A stretch of DNA of 64,000 nucleotides from Ruminococcus bovis (GTDB lineage Bacteria; Bacillota; Clostridia; Oscillospirales; Acutalibacteraceae): assembly GCF_005601135.1 (NCBI RefSeq), contig NZ_CP039381.1, positions 803,941 through 867,940 of the forward strand. The letters are read 5' to 3'. The position numbers were made by a program, and so were the translations under genes. Within the stretch, counting starts at the first letter, position 1. Each line of letters starts with the position of its first letter. Below, in pieces: positions 1 through 7,729 of this stretch. Below the pieces are notes generated by a model that was given only the letters and a program-made list of their open reading frames with translations, had not been told where the DNA came from and did not search any database.

Positions 1-639
1 TGCCTTTAGTGAAATTACATTTTTATTCTTAGTGATTTTACTTTCGATTAATTTTCCAACATTAATACCATCAGTATTATATTCCTTTAGTGTATATCGA
101 AAATTCTCAAACTTATATTTACCGGTAAATCGTAAAGGATAATCACTTTTTGAACTAAGGGTTTTGACAGTTTGTAAATCAGAACCCATAATCTCACCGT
201 TACTATCTAAAAATTCAACATACATTCTCACTATTAAATTTTCTTTGCCATTGTTATGCAAATTAGCAATTAGATAGTTGTGGTATTTTTTATTACTGTC
301 ACTTAGTTTGTATGTAGTTACTTTAATATTCTTAGTTGATACTGTAGGCAACTCTTTATCATAATGATTAACGATTACATCTTCCTCCATACCATCAACA
401 TATAAATAATAATATATCATATCAGCACAAACATCCATTTCTTTATTGCTTTGAAAATTCTTTTTGTTTAATTTGATTGTCTCTTTTTCTTCTTTAGTCA
501 GTGATGTTTTAACAGTTGGTTTTGTTGTAGTTTCAGTTGGTTTTGTAGTTGTACTTTTTGTTTCAGTATTTTTATTTTCACTACATCCCACAAAAAGCAC
601 CATACAAGTTACCAATAAAAGCACTATTATCTTCTTCAT
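1..639 (-). CDS. Lipoprotein with FxLYD-like domain (3' end cut by window edge)
   Basis: An open frame of 213 codons runs leftward off the window from an ATG at 639-637, preceded by an AGGAGGTTAAT-like ribosome site. The N-terminus is a short Lys-Lys start, a hydrophobic stretch and Phe-Val-Gly-Cys at residues 16-19, which fits a lipoprotein signal peptide with acylated Cys19. A Thr/Lys-rich linker follows (about residues 20-50). The later part contains 'YVEFLDSNGEIMG', which resembles the FxLYD extracytoplasmic domain. It is probably anchored on the outer face of the membrane. Function is unknown. The C-terminus lies outside the window. Confidence 0.75.
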   Translation of the reverse strand, partial: MKKIIVLLLVTCMVLFVGCSENKNTETKSTTTKPTETTTKPTVKTSLTKEEKETIKLNKKNFQSNKEMDVCADMIYYYLYVDGMEEDVIVNHYDKELPTVSTKNIKVTTYKLSDSNKKYHNYLIANLHNNGKENLIVRMYVEFLDSNGEIMGSDLQTVKTLSSKSDYPLRFTGKYKFENFRYTLKEYNTDGINVGKLIESKITKNKNVISLKA

Positions 640-734
640 ATTAACCTCCAGAATTTTTTCTCTTTTATTAATAATACTTTTGAAAAACAATAACTGTTGC
701 AAAAATTTAAAATATTTTTTAATTTTATAAAAAT

Positions 735-763
735 AACCGTAGAAGTACAAAACTCCTACGGTT
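735..763. terminator. Intrinsic terminator, probably bidirectional
   Basis: Perfect 8-bp stem AACCGTAG/CTACGGTT around a 13-nt loop, with T-runs outside both arms. It sits just after the stop codon of the Big_2 protein gene (minus strand), separating it from the lipoprotein gene. Confidence 0.8.
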
Positions 764-769
764 TTTTGC

Positions 770-2194
770 TTATTTAACCACAACACTACACTTTAAAGTA
801 ACACCATTGGTCTTTACGGTAATTGTTGCATTACCCTTTTTCTTAGGGATGATTTTACCTACAGAATTAACTGTTGCTACCTTTTTATTTGATGAAGTAA
901 ATGTTGCTTTACCTACTTTTCCCACTACCTTTAATGTATATGATTTCTTAACATTTAGTGTAATCTTAGTTTTGTTTAGTTTTGGTGTTTTAACTATAAC
1001 GGTAAAGACTTTAGAAACTTTATTATTGGTTACTGTAACCTTAGCTTTACCAACTTTCAATGCAGTAATCTTGCCGTTATTATCTACTTTAGCAATTTTA
1101 GTATTGTTACTTTTAAATGTAGTTTTGCCAACACCATTCTTTACAACAGGCTTAACAGTTGTTGTTCCTTTCACATACAAACTTACAGTTGATTTTGAAA
1201 GACTAATGCTTGTTTTCTTAACTATTGGCTTTACAACATTGACAATACATTTATCCGACTTAATAAATGATTCCCCGGGATTATGGACAGATACTGAGAT
1301 TATTGCTTGACCATAACCAACTGCAGTAACAACACCGTTTTCATCTACTTTAACAACTTTTTCATCACTTGAAGACCACTTTACTTTTGTGTCAAATCTT
1401 TTATTCTTAATACTTGCTTTTAATGAGTAGGTCTTTTTGTCTGATAAATTTAGTGATAATAGATTTTTGTTTAACTTAACATTTACACTTTCCAGTTCAT
1501 ACTGAGAACCGGCCTTATCATCCCAATTACCATCAGCATGAAGGTAGTACCATCCACCACCAAAAATAACTGAACCGTTCTTATCATTAATAGAAGTATC
1601 ATCGGTATCAATAACATAAACAAGGTTGTTAAAACTATCTATACCTTCAGGGAAAACACTGCTTTCATCCGGTGCATATCCTTCAAGAGAAATATTGTCG
1701 GTTTGGTATGACCTTCCCCAATTTAGAGAAGTATAGTCACCACTCTTAGTACCAACATCAATACCATTGTTAAATACAATATTTCTAACATCAACAGAAA
1801 CATCAATATAGTAAACCTTTGTACCATTATCCTTTGTAATAGGTGTTGCCTTCATTTGATATGAGTTTTGCCAATTTGCACATTTATCTGTACCGTCCCA
1901 CCAATAGGCACAAGCCTTTGCATTAGTAAATGTTTTCCAATCTTTCGGCATAGCGAAATAATACCTTACTTTGTTACCACTATCAGGACCGTCATATATA
2001 CCACCTTTATAGGTTACATCACTGGTTTCACCCTTGTCATTTGTAGTTTCTTCAACTACAGTTTCCGTAGGTATTACAGTGCTATTAGGTTTTTCGTAAT
2101 CTTTAGAACTAATTTCCTTTGCAGTTACCCCTACAGATACTGAGCTAATCATTAGTGCTGATAATAAAATACTTGTAAATTTTTTGATTTTCAT
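770..2194 (-). CDS. Exported protein with N-terminal probable carbohydrate-binding module and three Big_2 Ig-like repeats
   Basis: 474 residues. A typical signal peptide (Lys-rich start, hydrophobic core to about residue 25, cleavage near TAKEIS) is followed by a linker. An aromatic-rich domain of about residues 60-230 comes next ('YYFAMPKDW', 'ACAYWWDGTDKCANWQ', 'GGGWYYL'). The last 240 residues are three bacterial Ig-like group 2 repeats, each with the 'W/F-x-S-x-x-K-V-A-x-V-x-x-x-G-x-I/V-T-A' pattern. The aromatic domain resembles small starch- or glycan-binding modules of Ruminococcus surface proteins; that is resemblance only, with no family assigned. No sortase motif or dockerin is visible, so it is probably released or held by the Big_2 repeats. 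A good RBS (GGAGG) precedes the ATG at 2194. Confidence 0.8.
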   Translation of the reverse strand: MKIKKFTSILLSALMISSVSVGVTAKEISSKDYEKPNSTVIPTETVVEETTNDKGETSDVTYKGGIYDGPDSGNKVRYYFAMPKDWKTFTNAKACAYWWDGTDKCANWQNSYQMKATPITKDNGTKVYYIDVSVDVRNIVFNNGIDVGTKSGDYTSLNWGRSYQTDNISLEGYAPDESSVFPEGIDSFNNLVYVIDTDDTSINDKNGSVIFGGGWYYLHADGNWDDKAGSQYELESVNVKLNKNLLSLNLSDKKTYSLKASIKNKRFDTKVKWSSSDEKVVKVDENGVVTAVGYGQAIISVSVHNPGESFIKSDKCIVNVVKPIVKKTSISLSKSTVSLYVKGTTTVKPVVKNGVGKTTFKSNNTKIAKVDNNGKITALKVGKAKVTVTNNKVSKVFTVIVKTPKLNKTKITLNVKKSYTLKVVGKVGKATFTSSNKKVATVNSVGKIIPKKKGNATITVKTNGVTLKCSVVVK

Positions 2195-2250
2195 AACTAA
2201 AAAACCTCCAAATTCTCATACTATTATAGTTCTATTTTAGCATAATTATA

Positions 2251-2270
2251 TTTTGTGTTCTAGCACAAAA
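2251..2270. promoter_or_regulatory. Inverted repeat upstream of the Big_2 protein gene
   Basis: TTTTGTG and CACAAAA arms separated by 6 nt, about 57 bp upstream of the start codon and next to TATAAT/TAAAAT-like -10 candidates. It could be an operator. No cognate regulator is known. Confidence 0.3.
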
Positions 2271-2370
2271 AATATACAAATTATTCCTGTTTTATTTGTA
2301 CACAATAACATATAACATTAATCCTATAAATTTTATAAAACATTATTATTTAATGTGTTTATTTTTTTAA

Positions 2371-3030
2371 TTTTGATTGTTAGGAAAGATTAATCAATTC
2401 TGTAAATTAGGTTTTTTCAATTTTGTCTGTGGGTAAAGATAAATTAAGGTTTGTAAAGTTGTTTATGTAATGTAGGTTAATTAGATAGTAACCGAATAAT
2501 TCATCTAATTTATAGTTTTATCCCTCCTTCAGTCGATTTATAAAAGGTAAATTGCCGTACCGTCAATTTACAATCGACAGCTCCCTCGTCTGAGGGAGCC
2601 AAGCATAATATGTACAAACTTATAAATTTGTACATAATTAAAGAAATTGTACATACCTTGTTGCCTCCCTCGCTGAGGGAGGTGGCTTTGCGTATGCAAA
2701 GACGGAAGGAGTGGTTGATATTTTAAACTTGTTTAAAATATCATCATAACTGAAACTTTCCTTTATTTCTAACTATAAAATATAAGAAAAATTATGAGTT
2801 ACCGTTGTAGGGTCCAACACTGTTGGACCGAGCAAATTAGCAATATATATAGGTATTTTGCCCTGTGTAGCAAGTGATAATTTCTAGTTTTTACATAGGA
2901 CTAAGTTACATAAAACATTTTACTATTAAACGGGCGAACACTGTTCGCCCCTACGACTGTGAGCCAAAATTTTGCTAAAATTTAACACTTTACATTTAGC
3001 ACTACAAACCCTAATTTACAAACTTCCACC
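2371..3030. repeat. Repeat island A: composite of nested hairpin elements
   Basis: The gap between the Big_2 gene and rubrerythrin holds no credible gene. It contains element 1 at about 2522-2713 (ends CCCTCCTTCAGTC and GACGGAAGGAGTG, inner CTCCCTC/GAGGGAG hairpins), a linker with a GATATTTTAAAC palindrome, and element 2 at about 2804-2959 (TGTAGGG...CCCCTACG ends enclosing GGTCCAAC/GTTGGACC and GGGCGAAC/GTTCGCCC hairpins). AT-rich flanks with AATTTTGTCTGTGGGTAAAG on the left and CAAACCCTAATTT on the right match the flanks of islands B (29510-30477) and C (37990-38760). Element 1 is inverted here relative to B and C. It looks like a MITE-type non-coding repeat; I know no established name. Confidence 0.8.
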
Positions 3031-3037
3031 ACACAAA

Positions 3038-3066
3038 AAGGCTAGTTACTATAAGTAACTAGCCTT
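3038..3066 (-). terminator. Terminator of perR-rubrerythrin
   Basis: Perfect 13-bp stem AAGGCTAGTTACT/AGTAACTAGCCTT with a 3-nt loop. On the minus strand a TTTTTG run follows the stem. Confidence 0.85.
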
Positions 3067-3092
3067 AATTTTATAATATTGATATTAAGAAA

Positions 3093-3635
3093 TTAGCCGA
3101 AATATCTCTTTAGCAGACCTTGGAAACCTGCACCATGTCTAGCTTCATCCTTAGCCATTTCGTGAACTGTATCGTGGATTGCGTCTAGGTTAGCTTTCTT
3201 TGCTCTAACTGCAAGGTCTAGCTTACCTTCACAAGCACCTGCTTCAGCTTCTGCTCTTAACTGTAGATTTTTCTTTGTAGAGTCTGTTACAACTTCACCA
3301 AGAATTTCAGCAAACTTTGCTGCATGTTCAGCTTCTTCAAAAGCATACTTTGTAAATGCTGCTGAGATTTCAGGATAGCCTTCTCTATCAGCAACTCTTG
3401 CCATTGCTAGGTACATACCTACTTCAGAACATTCACCGTTAAAGTTAGCTCTCAAATCTGCAATAATATCTTCTGAAACACCGTCAATAATGCCTACCTG
3501 ATGTTCACAAGCGAAACCTGCACCTTCCTTTAGTTCATTAAACTTTGATGCCGGTGCGTTACACTGTGGGCACTTTTCCGGTGGTTCAGGACCTTCGTGA
3601 ACATAACCGCATACTGCACAAACCCATTTTGCCAT
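3093..3635 (-). CDS. Reverse-type rubrerythrin (N-terminal rubredoxin domain)
   Basis: 180 residues. Residues 1-30 form a rubredoxin-like iron site ('CAVCGY' and 'CPQC'). The remainder is a four-helix ferritin-like diiron domain with Glu/His ligands ('EVGMYL', 'EEAEHAAKF', 'DEARHGAGF'). Rubredoxin at the N-terminus is the 'reverse rubrerythrin' order. These cytoplasmic proteins reduce hydrogen peroxide to water in anaerobes. The gene follows perR by 30 bp, with a strong RBS (TAGGAGG), so the two are almost certainly cotranscribed and induced by peroxide. Confidence 0.93.
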   Translation of the reverse strand: MAKWVCAVCGYVHEGPEPPEKCPQCNAPASKFNELKEGAGFACEHQVGIIDGVSEDIIADLRANFNGECSEVGMYLAMARVADREGYPEISAAFTKYAFEEAEHAAKFAEILGEVVTDSTKKNLQLRAEAEAGACEGKLDLAVRAKKANLDAIHDTVHEMAKDEARHGAGFQGLLKRYFG

Positions 3636-3665
3636 AATAATTTTCCTCCTAAGATAATATAAATT

Positions 3666-4067
3666 TTAATTTTCTATGTTTTTACTTTTTAAACGATTGT
3701 CACATTCTCTACATCTGCCATAGTAAGTGATAGCTCTTTTCTCTATTATAAAGCCATCCCCTACAACATTGTTTCTTGTGCCAACATCGTTTGTGAATAA
3801 GTCAGTAATCTTACCACAATAGGTGCATACCAGATGTGTATGAGGTGTAGTGTTACCGTCTATTCTTTCTTCACCGTTTAGGGAGCAAACAGAAATTGCC
3901 ATTTTCTCATCCTTAAAAAGTGAGATATTGCGATAAACAGTACCAAGGCTAAGGTCAGGATAATCTTCCTTTAGGTCCTCATAAATCTGAGTAGCTGATG
4001 GATGATCAGTTCTATTTATAAGCATATCATAAATAGCTTGACGCTTAGCACTAAAGTTTCTTCTCAT
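3666..4067 (-). CDS. perR: Peroxide-sensing Fur-family repressor PerR
   Basis: 133 residues from the ATG at 4067, chosen because GGAGGGTG lies just upstream; an in-frame codon 11 residues earlier lacks a ribosome site. Winged-helix N-terminus ('LSLGTVYRNI'), then the metal domain with 'ERIDGN', 'HTHLVC' and 'KITDL', and two CxxC pairs ('CTYC', 'CREC') for structural zinc. The aspartates flanking the His-x-His are the PerR-type regulatory metal ligands; Fur has Glu in one of these places. Its position directly before rubrerythrin supports a peroxide-stress role over iron uptake, and the feo operon here has a different type of operator. Confidence 0.88.
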   Translation of the reverse strand: MRRNFSAKRQAIYDMLINRTDHPSATQIYEDLKEDYPDLSLGTVYRNISLFKDEKMAISVCSLNGEERIDGNTTPHTHLVCTYCGKITDLFTNDVGTRNNVVGDGFIIEKRAITYYGRCRECDNRLKSKNIEN

Positions 4068-4090
4068 AAACACCCTCCTATCTATAAAAT

Positions 4091-4105
4091 TGATAATCAT
4101 TACTG
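4091..4105. promoter_or_regulatory. Candidate Per/Fur box in the perR promoter
   Basis: TGATAATCATTACTG matches the PerR box pattern TTATAATnATTATAA at about 10 of 14 positions. It lies just downstream of the perR -10, where a repressor would block initiation, implying autoregulation of perR-rubrerythrin. Confidence 0.5.
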
Positions 4106-4115
4106 ATTTGATATT

Positions 4116-4144
4116 ATATTAGCACAAAGTTTTTGATTTGTAAA
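4116..4144 (-). promoter_or_regulatory. perR promoter
   Basis: On the minus strand: TTTACA (4139-4144), 17-nt spacer, TAATAT (4116-4121). It precedes perR and drives perR-rubrerythrin. Confidence 0.6.
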
Positions 4145-4211
4145 GACCTTTTTAGTAATTTTTTTAAATTTTTTTCATAAACTTTAAAGATAACAGAAAA
4201 GGAGTGTTTTT

Positions 4212-4751
4212 ATGCCTACTTTATTTTTAAGTCCCTCAACACAAGAATTCAATCCATTTGTTGATGGTGGCAATGAAGAATATTATATGAACCTTATTGC
4301 TGATGCAATGGAACCTTACCTTTATGCATCAGGCATTAATTTTGTTCGCAATAACCCTACCGATAATGTGCGACAGGTTATTGCACAAAGCAACAGTGGC
4401 AACTATGACCTACACCTTGCAATACACAGTAACGCCTCTCCTAAAAGTGTGAAAGGACAAAATACAGGTGCAGATATTTACTACTACCCTACTTCCGTTA
4501 ATGGCAAAAGGTTTGCTGAAATCATAGCAAGAAACTACAAAACCATTTACCCTAGAAGTGTAGAGATTATTCCTACTACATCTTTAGGTGAAGTCAGACA
4601 GACAAAAGCCCCTAGTGTGCTGATTGAAGTTGCTTATCACGATAACCGTCAAGATGCACAATGGATTAGGGATAACATTGGAAACATTGCTAGGGTACTT
4701 GCAATGAGTGTTGCAGAATATTTTAATGTGCCATTTGTAGAACCTAAATAA
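4212..4751 (+). CDS. N-acetylmuramoyl-L-alanine amidase, Amidase_3 family, without signal peptide
   Basis: 179 residues. Zinc-amidase features: an N-terminal 'GGNEEYY' in place of the usual His-Gly-Gly start with its Glu, 'LHLAIHSNA' carrying the second zinc His, and 'LIEVAYHDN' with the C-terminal catalytic Glu. Family members cleave the amide bond between MurNAc and the stem peptide. There is no signal peptide or membrane segment. Similar short cytosolic-looking versions occur in sporulating Clostridia, where release from the mother cell is suspected. The canonical first His before GG is not evident ('FVDGG'), so activity may differ. RBS AAAAGGAG precedes the ATG by 8 nt. Confidence 0.82.
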   Translation: MPTLFLSPSTQEFNPFVDGGNEEYYMNLIADAMEPYLYASGINFVRNNPTDNVRQVIAQSNSGNYDLHLAIHSNASPKSVKGQNTGADIYYYPTSVNGKRFAEIIARNYKTIYPRSVEIIPTTSLGEVRQTKAPSVLIEVAYHDNRQDAQWIRDNIGNIARVLAMSVAEYFNVPFVEPK

Positions 4752-4860
4752 ACATTGATTTACACCGTAAAATAAGGTAAAATATAATTATGTAAATTCA
4801 GCACATAAGCGTGTAGAATTAACTTTCTACACGCTAAAATGTAAAATCATATTGCTAAGA

Positions 4861-5025
4861 TTAAATGTTCTGATTGTTCTTGCGATTGTTAGACTGATTT
4901 TTGTGGCAGTTCTGATTTTGGTTCTGATTCTGCTGATTGTTATTTTGATTTTGATTATTGTTCTGGTTCTGGTTGTTGTTCTGGTTCTGATTCTGATTGT
5001 TATTCTGTCTGTATCTATTGTTCAT
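4861..5025 (-). CDS. Asn/Gln-rich 54-residue microprotein
   Basis: A small minus-strand gene with ATG at 5025 and a strong GGAGGTG ribosome site 8 nt upstream. 43 of its 54 residues are Asn or Gln. The hexapeptide QNQNNN occurs three times in tandem (residues 13-30). The C-terminal third adds Cys40, His41, Lys and Arg. There is no signal peptide or hydrophobic segment. Such composition is prion-like and low-complexity; spore-coat or spore-associated small proteins of Clostridia can look similar, but no function can be read from the sequence. It lies between the amidase gene and the divergent rsmF-like gene, whose start codon is only 53 bp away. Confidence 0.65.
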   Translation of the reverse strand: MNNRYRQNNNQNQNQNNNQNQNNNQNQNNNQQNQNQNQNCHKNQSNNRKNNQNI

Positions 5026-5078
5026 AAGAACACCTCCCTTACAGAAACAGTATCTGTAAATATAAAGGAAATATACAT

Positions 5079-6398
5079 ATGGAAAAATTTTTTGAAGAAA
5101 TAAAAAATTTAATACCGGATGATTATGATGAATTTTTAAAATGCTACAATGAAGAACCATACAAAGGTTTAAGGGTAAATACCCTAAAATGTACCGGTGA
5201 AAAATTACAGTCACTTCTAAACTTCCCACTAAAGAAAACACCTTTCTGTGACAACGGTTACTACTATCCAAATGAAGAAAAAGGACTTGGAAAAAATCCA
5301 CTTCATCATGCAGGTGCTTTCTATATTCAAGAACCATCAGCTACATCGGCAGTACCTATGCTTGGTGTAGGAGAAGGTGACTTTGTACTTGATATGTGTT
5401 CAGCACCGGGAGGCAAAAGTACACAGATTGCATCTATGCTAAATGGCAAAGGGCTTTTAGTTTGTAATGAAATTATAAAAAGCAGAGCAAATATTCTCCT
5501 TTCTAATATAGAGAGAATGGGTGTTAAAAATGCAATTGTAACTTCAAACCATCCAACAGTAATTGCAGAAAAGTTACCAAACTTTTTTGATAAAATTCTA
5601 GTTGATGCACCTTGTTCAGGGGAAGGAATGTTCCGTAAAGACAATGAGGCTCAGCAAGAATGGAGTTACGAACACACAGTAACTTGTAGTGTTAGACAAT
5701 TAGAAATTTTAAACAGTGCAAAAACCTGTTTAAAAGAAAAGGGTGTGCTGGTGTATTCAACTTGCACATACAATAAGCGAGAAAATGAGGGTGTTATCAC
5801 AAAGTTTATTGAAGAAAATCCTAACTTTGTAATTGAAGACAGTGGCAAAACTTACGGTAGAAACACCCTAAAATATGCAAAGAGAATTTTCATCAATGAT
5901 GGTGGTGAGGGACACTTCTGTTGCAGACTTAGAAAAACATCTGCAAATGACGGCTACACAGAGCCATACAAATATACTAAGCCGAAAGACGAAAAGAAGT
6001 ATCTTGAATTTTACGACAGTATTTTTAATAACAGACCATTTGGCAGTAACCTAGAAGTTATTAAGGATAAGATTTATCTATTGCCAAACAATATGCCTAA
6101 CATTAAAGGACTGAATGTTCTAAGGGCAGGTATCTTGCTAGGTGAAATCAAGAAAAATAGAATTGAACCTTGTCATAGTGCATTTATGGCAAGTAAAACA
6201 GAAGATTGCAAAAACTATGTTGACCTTGATATTAACAGTGAAGAAATCAAAAAGTTTCTACATGGTGAGGAAATTCCTGTACCTAAAGAAACCAAGGGTT
6301 ACACAGCAGTTGCAGTAAACGGCATTGTTACAGGCTTTGGCAAAGCAAGTAACGGCACACTAAAAAACAAATATCCAAAGGGATTAAGGAATTTATAA
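5079..6398 (+). CDS. rsmF: rRNA cytosine-C5 methyltransferase, RsmF/NOL1-NOP2-Sun family
   Basis: 439 residues. The core SAM-dependent methyltransferase has the SAM-binding 'DMCSAPGGKS', catalytic-loop 'VDAPCSGEGMFRK' and the second catalytic Cys motif 'STCTY', the two-cysteine signature of m5C RNA methyltransferases. The C-terminal 140 residues resemble the RsmF/YebU-type RNA-binding tail ('GLNVLRAGILLGEIKKNR'). It probably methylates 16S rRNA; the exact position cannot be read. It is followed after one base by rsmA, so an rRNA-modification operon. RBS AAAGGAAA precedes the ATG. Confidence 0.88.
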   Translation: MEKFFEEIKNLIPDDYDEFLKCYNEEPYKGLRVNTLKCTGEKLQSLLNFPLKKTPFCDNGYYYPNEEKGLGKNPLHHAGAFYIQEPSATSAVPMLGVGEGDFVLDMCSAPGGKSTQIASMLNGKGLLVCNEIIKSRANILLSNIERMGVKNAIVTSNHPTVIAEKLPNFFDKILVDAPCSGEGMFRKDNEAQQEWSYEHTVTCSVRQLEILNSAKTCLKEKGVLVYSTCTYNKRENEGVITKFIEENPNFVIEDSGKTYGRNTLKYAKRIFINDGGEGHFCCRLRKTSANDGYTEPYKYTKPKDEKKYLEFYDSIFNNRPFGSNLEVIKDKIYLLPNNMPNIKGLNVLRAGILLGEIKKNRIEPCHSAFMASKTEDCKNYVDLDINSEEIKKFLHGEEIPVPKETKGYTAVAVNGIVTGFGKASNGTLKNKYPKGLRNL

Positions 6399-6399
6399 T

Positions 6400-7272
6400 A
6401 TGAATGGACTATCAAACATTGGTACAATTAAAGAAATTTTAGGTAGGCATGGTTTTACCTTTAGCAAAGGACTGGGACAGAACTTCCTTGTTAACCCATC
6501 AGTATGCCCTAGAATGGCAGAAGAATGTGGTGCAGATAGTGGAGTTGGTGTTCTGGAAGTAGGTCCGGGTATCGGTGTACTTACTCACGAACTTTGTTTA
6601 AGAGCAGACAAGGTTGTTTCTGTTGAGCTTGACCAAAGGCTACCGGAGGTATTGGCTGAAACTTTAGCAGAACACAAGAACTTCAAATTAGTCAGTGGCG
6701 ACATTATGGAAATTGATGTTAGAAAGCTAATTGAAGAAGAATTCAACGGTCTTGATGTGGTGGTATGTGCTAACCTACCTTACTACATTACTTCCCCAAT
6801 TATTATGAAGTTTCTTGAAGAAAAGCTACCGATAAAGTCCCTAACTGTAATGGTACAGAAAGAGGCAGCAGACAGACTAACTGCAAAGGTAGGTTCAAGA
6901 GAAAGTGGTGCAGTAACAGTTGCTGTGGCATATTACAGTACACCTGAATTTCTGTTTAATGTTTCAAGAGGTTCATTTATGCCTAGTCCTAATGTTGACA
7001 GTGCAGTTATTAAGCTAAATATTTCGGACAAACCTAATGTTGAAGTTAAGAATGAAAAGGACTTTAGAAAGGTAGTAAAGGCAGGCTTTTCTCAGCGTAG
7101 AAAGACACTTTCAAACAGTCTTTCATCAGGCTTAGGCATTTCTAAACAAGATGCAAACAGTCTTATTGAAAAGGCAAACCTTGCACCGTCCATTAGAGCA
7201 GAGAAACTTTCACTTGAAGATTTTGGCAGATTGACAGACTGCTATACGGAGTATTGCAATGGAGAAAATTAA
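6400..7272 (+). CDS. rsmA: 16S rRNA A1518/A1519 dimethyltransferase
   Basis: 290 residues, the family's usual length. Motifs in order: 'KGLGQNFLVNP' N-terminal box, SAM-binding 'VLEVGPGIGVLTHEL', 'GDIMEID', and catalytic 'ANLPYYITSPI' (motif IV NLPY). A C-terminal 'AGFSQRRKTLSNSL' helical domain follows. It makes the m6-2A pair in helix 45, a late 30S-assembly step and kasugamycin-sensitivity determinant. The start codon lies one base after the rsmF-like stop, and the end overlaps the next gene by 14 bp, so translation is likely coupled. Confidence 0.96.
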   Translation: MNGLSNIGTIKEILGRHGFTFSKGLGQNFLVNPSVCPRMAEECGADSGVGVLEVGPGIGVLTHELCLRADKVVSVELDQRLPEVLAETLAEHKNFKLVSGDIMEIDVRKLIEEEFNGLDVVVCANLPYYITSPIIMKFLEEKLPIKSLTVMVQKEAADRLTAKVGSRESGAVTVAVAYYSTPEFLFNVSRGSFMPSPNVDSAVIKLNISDKPNVEVKNEKDFRKVVKAGFSQRRKTLSNSLSSGLGISKQDANSLIEKANLAPSIRAEKLSLEDFGRLTDCYTEYCNGEN

Positions 7273-7537
7273 AACACTATTTTTTAAAATTTTCACAAAA
7301 AGAGAAAAAGAAACAAAGTGGAATTGGATTTTCCGAGTTGGTGTAATGCTATTTTCACTTAGCATTTTGCTACTGATATTTTCAATCACTTGTACTGCAC
7401 TTGGAAATATTGACGGTCTAAAAATATTTTCACTAGAACCTAATGATGTTTCTACATATTCAGGTATGGCATCTTGCCTAGTTGCAGTTGTGGGATTTTT
7501 CTTCCTGTTCTGTGGTAAGGTTAAGAAAGTAGATTGA
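7259..7537 (+). CDS. Small two-TM membrane protein
   Basis: 92 residues of unknown function. A Lys-rich N-terminus (about 25 residues) is followed by two predicted membrane helices ('VGVMLFSLSILLLIFSITC' near 30-50 and 'MASCLVAVVGFFFLFCG' near 70-87), suggesting both ends are cytoplasmic. It overlaps the end of rsmA by 14 bp in another frame and is the last gene before a strong terminator, which supports it as real and cotranscribed. Confidence 0.65.
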   Translation: MEKIKTLFFKIFTKREKETKWNWIFRVGVMLFSLSILLLIFSITCTALGNIDGLKIFSLEPNDVSTYSGMASCLVAVVGFFFLFCGKVKKVD

Positions 7538-7567
7538 TTATAATTACATAAAATTAAAAGTTATATT

Positions 7568-7600
7568 GGTGGTGTACATTGTACATCACCTTTTATTTTT
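7568..7600 (+). terminator. Terminator of the rsmF-rsmA operon
   Basis: Stem GGTGGTGTACA/TGTACATCACC (11 bp, one G-T pair) followed by TTTTATTTTT. Confidence 0.88.
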
Positions 7601-7651
7601 CCACAATTTTGATTCAAAATGTTAATAACATAGGAAAAATGAGTAACAAAA

Positions 7652-7679
7652 ACACCACCTACCGAAAGGTAAGTGGTGT
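7652..7679 (-). terminator. Terminator of secA, GNRA-type loop
   Basis: ACACCACCTACC-GAAA-GGTAAGTGGTGT with one mismatch. On the minus strand it runs into TTTTTGTT. T-rich sequence on the other side may let it act both ways. Confidence 0.8.
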
Positions 7680-7729
7680 AATTTTTTGCTATAAAGCTAT
7701 TTGTTTTTAATTAGAAAATGAATTAAAAA

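Noticed and set aside
464..730. 88-codon plus-strand frame
   Set aside because: Opposite strand of the lipoprotein start and its leader; the minus frame has RBS, signal peptide and lipobox.
807..1310. 167-codon plus-strand frame
   Set aside because: Antisense to the Big_2 repeats; hydrophobic Val/Leu/Thr composition typical of a shadow frame.
2195..3092. Insertion sequence or prophage remnant in the repeat islands
   Set aside because: No transposase, integrase or phage-like frame in any of the three islands; they look like non-autonomous repeats.
4808..4835. Terminator after the amidase gene
   Set aside because: A stable AGCGTGTAGA/TCTACACGCT hairpin exists but neither side has a T-run; kept only as an unexplained hairpin.
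4852..5103. Plus-strand Val/Leu/Ile-rich frame opposite the Asn/Gln-rich gene
   Set aside because: No ribosome site; AAC/CAA repeats read backwards give GTT/TTG codons, so its hydrophobicity is an artefact.
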